NCBI GenBank assembly: GCA_050084985.1
Contig: JBITNC010000001.1
Span: 169,198,001-169,262,000 of the forward strand
Length of the DNA stretch: 64,000 nt
DNA from: Nageia nagi
Taxonomy: Eukaryota; Pinophyta
Direction of reading: 5' to 3'
Shown: positions 59,532 through 64,000 of the stretch, piece after piece
How the letters are laid out: every line of letters starts with the position of its first letter
Position numbering within the stretch: the stretch's first letter is position 1
Notes under the pieces: generated by a model
What the model was told of the DNA's origin: nothing
The model's input: only the letters and a program-made list of their open reading frames with translations
Database searches by the model: none
Position numbers and translations under genes: made by a program

Positions 59532-59811
59532 GTGGCTACTACACTAGATTCTTGCCAAAGTTTCACGCTATGTGAAAGCTTGCACTAAACTAGTGATTTA
59601 CCCCTTGCTTTACTCGTGCTCCCTATCCCTTTTGTTTTATTTTTCGCACTCTACCCTCTTTTGTTTCTTTCTTGTTATTTGCTCTTTTCATCTACACCTA
59701 ACAGATAAGGAACCAACCTACTCCAAAGATCAGGTTACTATGTTAGCCTATTCATGATATACTTTGGTTGAATTGTCCAAGAGTGTATATATTACGTAAT
59801 TTCCATCAACA
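59532..59811 (+). repeat. 3' LTR of G2, right part
   Basis: Resumes with GTGGC then TACTACACTAGATTC, matching 39290-39567 of the 5' LTR. Similarity ends at CATCAA (about 59809). If the G2 LTR runs to 39611, this copy lacks its last 40 or so bases. Confidence 0.85.
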
Positions 59812-59959
59812 ATTATTAAGAGACATTAACCTTGATTAGCATATGTTTAGCATTTAGTTAGCATAGTAGTCTTGATAATTTAGATATTTGCATGATTTAA
59901 ATAATTTATGGCTTAGATATATAAAATATGATTTATTAATAAATAAATCATTTTTAAGC

Positions 59960-60965
59960 ATCTATAATACATGTATGCAAAATATGCAAGGCATAAAAAT
60001 TATTCAACAAGATGCATGATGCAAACATAATTTCATGAAAAAATATGATTCTAGAATATGTACAAAATGGATTTTGTAAAAAAGCCCTACATACCTTTAA
60101 GTAGATGTACTTGGCAAGACTAAAATCAACTTTGTAACCTTTGTTGGCATTCTTCCAATATGTACCACCATGGGAGCTTAGGAAGAGGGTATGAACATCC
60201 ATCAAAGAGTAGTTTAGAATGGTTTTATATCGAATGATATGATTGTGAATTCCTTGATAAACATGTATGGAGAATGTGAAAGAAAATATAAGGTATACCT
60301 CAAGATCCTCCTCTCATGCAAATTGGCAAATGTGATTTCATCATGTCGTAATCAACCTAGAAGAAAGACCTTTATATGTGTTATACTCACATGTAGCCAT
60401 GTAGGTCAAGTGGATAAGGTATGCAATTAATTTACAAGTATGAGTGGATCTTATTGCATTGTTCATTGAATGAATCATTATGCATGCATTGTTGACCTTC
60501 TTGGTTATGCAGGCTAGCTTGAGGAAGCTTTGAAATTCATTGATAAAATTAATCAATGAAATATTATCTCATAGAATGCAACAATCCCAAGATATGCACA
60601 AAATGAATTTTCTAAAAAGACCCTACAAAAATTAAAGCATATACAATTAAAACGTGTAAAACCAAACTATGTAACCTTTGCCAACATTCTTCGAACATGT
60701 GCCATGATAGACATGTATGCAAAATGTTATGATTGTGAAGGATATGATATACATGTATACAAATGTGAAAGAATGCATCATTAGGATTAGGAATTATTTG
60801 ATAAGATACATGATGCAAACATAGTTGCATGCCGTGCAATGATTGGAGGATACATAATTCATGGCTATAATAATGATGCCCTTAAAATATTTGATTTGAT
60901 GAACTTGGGAACCAACCATGAAAACATAACCTTTGTATATGTTCTACTTGCATGTTATTGCCATA
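59960..60965 (+). pseudogene. PPR protein pseudogene (PLS type)
   Basis: Plus-strand fragments of several PPR repeats: LFNKMHDANIIS with NGFCKKALHTFK (about 60000-60100), ALLTFLV..ASLEEALKFIDKI (about 60490-60550), NEFSKKTLQKLKHIQL and VTFANILRTCA (about 60600-60700), then LFDKIHDANIVACRAMIGGYIIHGY and ALKIFDLM (about 60790-60900). These match the usual PPR pattern (A..LFD.M...NVVSWN.MI.GY...G...EAL.LF..M). Stops and frameshifts throughout. It is closely similar to the left end of the PPR pseudogene at 36480, so both come from one family. Confidence 0.75.
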
Positions 60966-60968
60966 TAT

Positions 60969-61509
60969 TGAGAGAAACTAATTCTAAATGACTAAATTCC
61001 TCTTTTACCAAGATCTCAAGAAAGCTCTCAACAACATCATAAACAAAATAACCAATCTCACAAAGATAACACCCATATAAAGCGGTTCCTCCAACCATAA
61101 GAGTACATCCACTAATCTACGACCTTTATTCTCAAAGTGCGCTCTCTTACAACTCTTCTTACTTCTAACAATCATAAAAAATAACAATACTACAAACTTG
61201 AGTGAATAATCTTAACAAAACATCCCTTTATTTATAAACCAAAATCCTTTCTTGGATCACTCTTTTAACCATTTTACAATTCCAATATATGCATCACCTT
61301 TTTACCCAAGGGGCATGCAAATGAGATGGATTGTAGAACAGGTTACATTATTTTATTCACAAATACTTAAAAAATATCCAAGGATACTTTTAAGTATTAA
61401 TGAATTTACATTACCATATTCACTAAATACTTAAAGTATTTAGGATACCTATAAGTATTAAGTGAATTACATTTAAGATACCCTACAATTTACATTATAC
61501 ATTCCAACA
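60969..61509 (-). repeat. 3' LTR of C3
   Basis: The minus strand runs from TGTTGGAATG (61509) to ..GTTTCTCTCA (60969), 541 bp. TATA-like TATAAATAAA (minus) lies at 61227-61236. Parts (GTGGATGTACTC, GGAGGAACC) match the C2 LTR. It is repeated with differences from 63674. Confidence 0.8.
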
Positions 61510-61520
61510 CTCCCTTTTAG
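61510..61520 (-). other. Polypurine tract of C3
   Basis: CTAAAAGGGAG on the minus strand, adjacent to the LTR start. Confidence 0.75.
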
Positions 61521-61984
61521 TGCAATATTGGAATAAAGAGAGAAAAGAAAGAGAGAGTTCTCCTCTATAGAAATACAATCGAAGATAAGAACATTTACAG
61601 CTTTGAGAATAAGCAATATCTTATATTGAGGCTCATTACATTACCGTTTGACAAAATGGTTTACAATACAATCATTAATTGCAATTGGTTTCACTATATA
61701 AAGTAGTCATTCAACACAAGTTGACATGATGAGCTTGCCCACTCGAAATAGCCAACCTACACTCTTAAGAAAAAACCTGCAAGCTAGAAACAACTTATAA
61801 ACAAGATCAGTCAAATGCATCATATAAACATTCATATGACCGTAAGATATATGAATAAATTAATACAATCCATAGATTGATCAATGGTGCACTATAAGTC
61901 ATCATGAAGATGTTAAACCAATACTCATAGTCCTTAGTTATATAAAACATATGTTGATCAACATAAAAAATAGAGCATAAGCAC

Positions 61985-62270
61985 ATACGACTTCTTCACA
62001 TATGGATAACCAAACAGTGCTTAAATGCACATATTGATTCCTCACATATTGATAACTGAAATAATGCTAGCAAAAGTTATCATATGCTCCAAAATGTACA
62101 ATTAATTCCTCACACGAAGCAAACTAACCACGAAGGTGTACACCATATGCTAAAGAATGTACAATTAGTTTCTCATATGGACCAAACTAATCACAAAGGT
62201 ATACATAAAATGCTCAAACATGTACAACTAGTTCTTCACATGCAGAAAATTAATCATGAAGGTGTACATA
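61985..62270 (-). repeat. Diverged hairpin-unit array in the C3 3' UTR
   Basis: At least three clear units at 62096-62141, 62159-62204 and 62222-62268, plus weaker ones to the left, correspond to the C2 array read on the minus strand (GTACACCTTCGTG..AGTTTG..GTGAG..TTGTACA). The middle unit has a perfect 8-bp stem (ATTAGTTT at 62164-62171 with AAACTAAT at 62184-62191). The first keeps a 7-pair stem if two G-U pairs are allowed. The third is largely decayed. Confidence 0.7.
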
Positions 62271-62359
62271 AAGATTAACATTATACAACAAAAATTATTC
62301 TCCTAATGATGAAGTTATCATCATATACAGGAATTTAACAAGAATTCAACCTTCGCTTC

Positions 62360-63659
62360 CCTTTGAGGGAAACTTCACCAACCTAATAAATTCTTTAACC
62401 TTGAAGAATAAGCCGTTAAAAAAGGGGTTGGTGAATAAATTAATGGTGTTTAGGATTGATGGATTATATTGTAATTGTAGGATACCATCCAGAACCTTTT
62501 TGATAAAATGTGCTTGAATTTCAACATGCTTTGATGGAAAATAAGGTTCTTTGCTAAAGAAATAGCTAACTCGTTATTTGAAAAAATCTAAGATGGATGA
62601 ACCTGCTCATACCCAAATTCTTTTAGAAGATGTCTCAACCAAATGGCTTCTTGGGTCGAACTGACATGACTCGATATTTTGAATTTGTGGTGGAGAGCGT
62701 TGTAGTAAAGTGCTTCTTGAAATCCCAAGAGATAACCCATGAACAAATGTTAAACACATAAGCAGAGGTTAATTTTCTATCATCTTTATCTCTCCCATAA
62801 TCAGAATTTGAGAACCTTGAGAGAACATAACTTGGAATAATTGAAAGCAAAATCCTTCTTTCTCGCAACATACCTCAAGATTTGCTTAACAAGATGAAGG
62901 TTCTCAACATATGATTTTTGCATAAACTATGCCATCAGATTTACTACAAAGGTAATATCTGGCAAGGTATAGTCAAATAAAGAAGATTATCAATTAATTG
63001 CTTGTAAGTCGTACCATCTACCACCTGAAAGTTGGAGCTAAGAGATAAAATGATTCCAGAAGATACTGGAATTGTAAAAGGTTTGCATTCTTCCGTTCCA
63101 AACTTTTACAATATGTCAGACATATACTTGAATTGATTGGTACATTTGCATACCAAGGTAGTAAAGCAAGAGACCAAGATTAGTCATTTCAAAAGGTGCT
63201 TTGAGTTTGGATATGTACTCTTGAATGATTTCAACATTATTCTTTGTGATCAAAATATCATCCATATATAAAAGAATTAAGATCAAATCTTATCTCTAAT
63301 TGAGCACATATAGATCTGTATCAAAGAAGCACTTAGAAAAAATAATATTCTCAAAGTATCTTGAAATCATTTTGTATCAAGCTCTAGGTTCTTGCTTAAA
63401 TCCATACAATGACTTATTTAGCTTACACATAAAAGACTTTTAACCTTTCACAACAAACCCTTTTGGTTGGGTCATGTAAATATTCACATCTAAGTCACCG
63501 TTGAGAAAAACACTCTTGAAATCAAGTTGAAAAACTTTCCATCTTTAAGTTGTTGAAAGAGCAAGAATTAACTTGATTGTAAACATCTTTGCCACTGGAG
63601 TAAAAGTTTTCTCATAATCAACTCCGTATTTTTGAACAAAACCTTTGGCTACTAATCTT
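62360..63659 (-). pseudogene. Copia RT and RNase H remnant of C3
   Basis: Minus-strand translation begins ARLVAKGFVQKYGVDYEKTF right at the PBS and goes on with VFLNGDLDVNIYM, KLNKSLYGFKQEPRA, LILLYMDDILIT (YMDD in place of YVDD), FEMTNLGLLLYYLGMQ, VENLHLVKQILRYVA, SNSDYGRDKDDRKLTSAYVF, and LAISLAKNLIFHQS. It aligns directly with residues from about 855 onward of the C2 polyprotein. Many stops. Confidence 0.9.
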
Positions 63660-63671
63660 GCTCTAATACCA
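63660..63671 (-). other. Primer-binding site of C3 fused to RT
   Basis: TGGTATTAGAGC (minus), one change from the initiator tRNA-Met PBS, two bases from the LTR end. The next bases (AAGATTAGTAGCC) are already RT codons. Confidence 0.85.
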
Positions 63672-63673
63672 CT

Positions 63674-64000
63674 TAAGAGAAACTAATCCTAAATGACTAA
63701 ATTCTTCTTCTACCAAAATCTCAAGAAAGCTCTCAACATTCTAATATCATAAACGAGATAGTCAATCTCACAAGTATAACACTAATATAAAATGGTTCCT
63801 CCAACCATGGAAGTACATTCATTAATCTCATATCTTTATTATCAAAGTGCACTCTCTTACAACTGTTCCTAATTCTCTTAACAATCCTAAAACATAACAA
63901 TACTATAAACTTGAGTGAGTAATCTTAAGAAAAAGGCCCTCTATTTATAAGCCAAAATCTTTTGTTTGATCACTTTTTTAACTATTTTACAATTTCATGA
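63674..64000 (-). repeat. 5' LTR of C3, cut by window edge
   Basis: 327 bp match the left part of 60969-61509 with substitutions (for example TAAGAGAAACT versus TGAGAGAAACT). A TTATAAATAG box (minus) lies at 63941-63950. The rest lies beyond the window. Confidence 0.85.

Larger units (their letters stand above)
38111..59811 (+). mobile_element. Ty3/Tat-like LTR retrotransposon G2, interrupted by C2
   Basis: About 12.9 kb without the inserted Copia element C2. Order: 5' LTR (38111-39611), PBS (39613-39630), gag (39717 to about 40920), protease (41441-41860), RNase H-like domain (42064-42480), RT (42900-43610), tethered RNase H (43780-44220), integrase (44330-45380), extra ORF (45965-49437) and 3' LTR (49529-50699 plus 59532-59811). 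It is the plus-strand counterpart of G1. The flanks ATGAT (38106-38110) and ATTAT (59812-59816) are a possible decayed 5-bp target duplication. Stops and frameshifts are present in all genes. Confidence 0.85.
60969..64000 (-). mobile_element. Internally deleted Copia element C3, continues past right edge
   Basis: Minus strand: 5' LTR (63674 to beyond 64000), PBS (63660-63671), RT/RNase H remnant (62360-63659), hairpin-array region (61985-62270), PPT (61510-61520) and 3' LTR (60969-61509). Internal length is only about 2.2 kb because gag, protease, integrase and the start of RT are missing. LTR and protein similarity place it close to the C2 family. Confidence 0.85.

Noticed and set aside
36480-60965. 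A single PPR gene split by the G2 insertion
   Set aside because: The C-terminal DYW part lies left of G2 and earlier repeats lie to the right, both on the plus strand, so the order is wrong for one interrupted gene.

Overview
This window is nuclear DNA of a seed plant. The evidence is an actin gene with the plant-type intron layout, plant-style PPR (DYW) and F-box/kelch gene remnants, and dense nested LTR retrotransposons in AT-rich sequence. The large, old, stop-ridden elements would suit a gymnosperm, but that is only an inference. Apart from actin and one retrotransposon polyprotein, nearly every coding trace is broken by stops and frameshifts.

Layout. 1-10297: a minus-strand Ty3/Tat-like element (called G1), running off the left edge, with its 5' LTR at 9193-10297. 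10432-10900: a 100-bp tandem repeat. About 11040-18048: a plus-strand Ty3 element (G3) without a visible gag, carrying a Copia solo LTR (11193-11681) and ending in an LTR at 17232-18048. 18090-19645: a minus-strand Ty3 gag remnant. 21257-26497: a minus-strand degenerate Copia element (C1). 26520-29250: a plus-strand L1-like LINE remnant.

30459-33180 is an intact four-exon actin gene of 377 codons with an unusual DNase-loop. It is followed by an F-box/kelch pseudogene (34551-35690) and a DYW-type PPR pseudogene (36480-37290).

38111-59811 is a second Tat-like element (G2, plus strand). Its 3' LTR is split by a young, apparently complete Copia element (C2, 50700-59531). C2 has LTRs that I read as identical, a 5-bp target duplication (GTGGC), and one open gag-pol frame. 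Another PPR pseudogene follows (59960-60965), then a minus-strand Copia deletion derivative (C3, 60969 to the right edge).

Most notable observations: (1) C2 has a tandem array of seven hairpins between its ORF and 3' LTR. Stem bases change in compensating pairs, and the related C3 carries a diverged array whose best units still fold. (2) G1 and G2 both place an extra RNase H domain between protease and reverse transcriptase, whereas G3 has it after RT. (3) G1 and G2 share a long sense ORF of unknown function downstream of integrase. (4) C3 looks like a precise fusion of the primer-binding site to RT. (5) C2 probably has a 2.8-kb leader intron holding a GC-rich island and tandem repeats.
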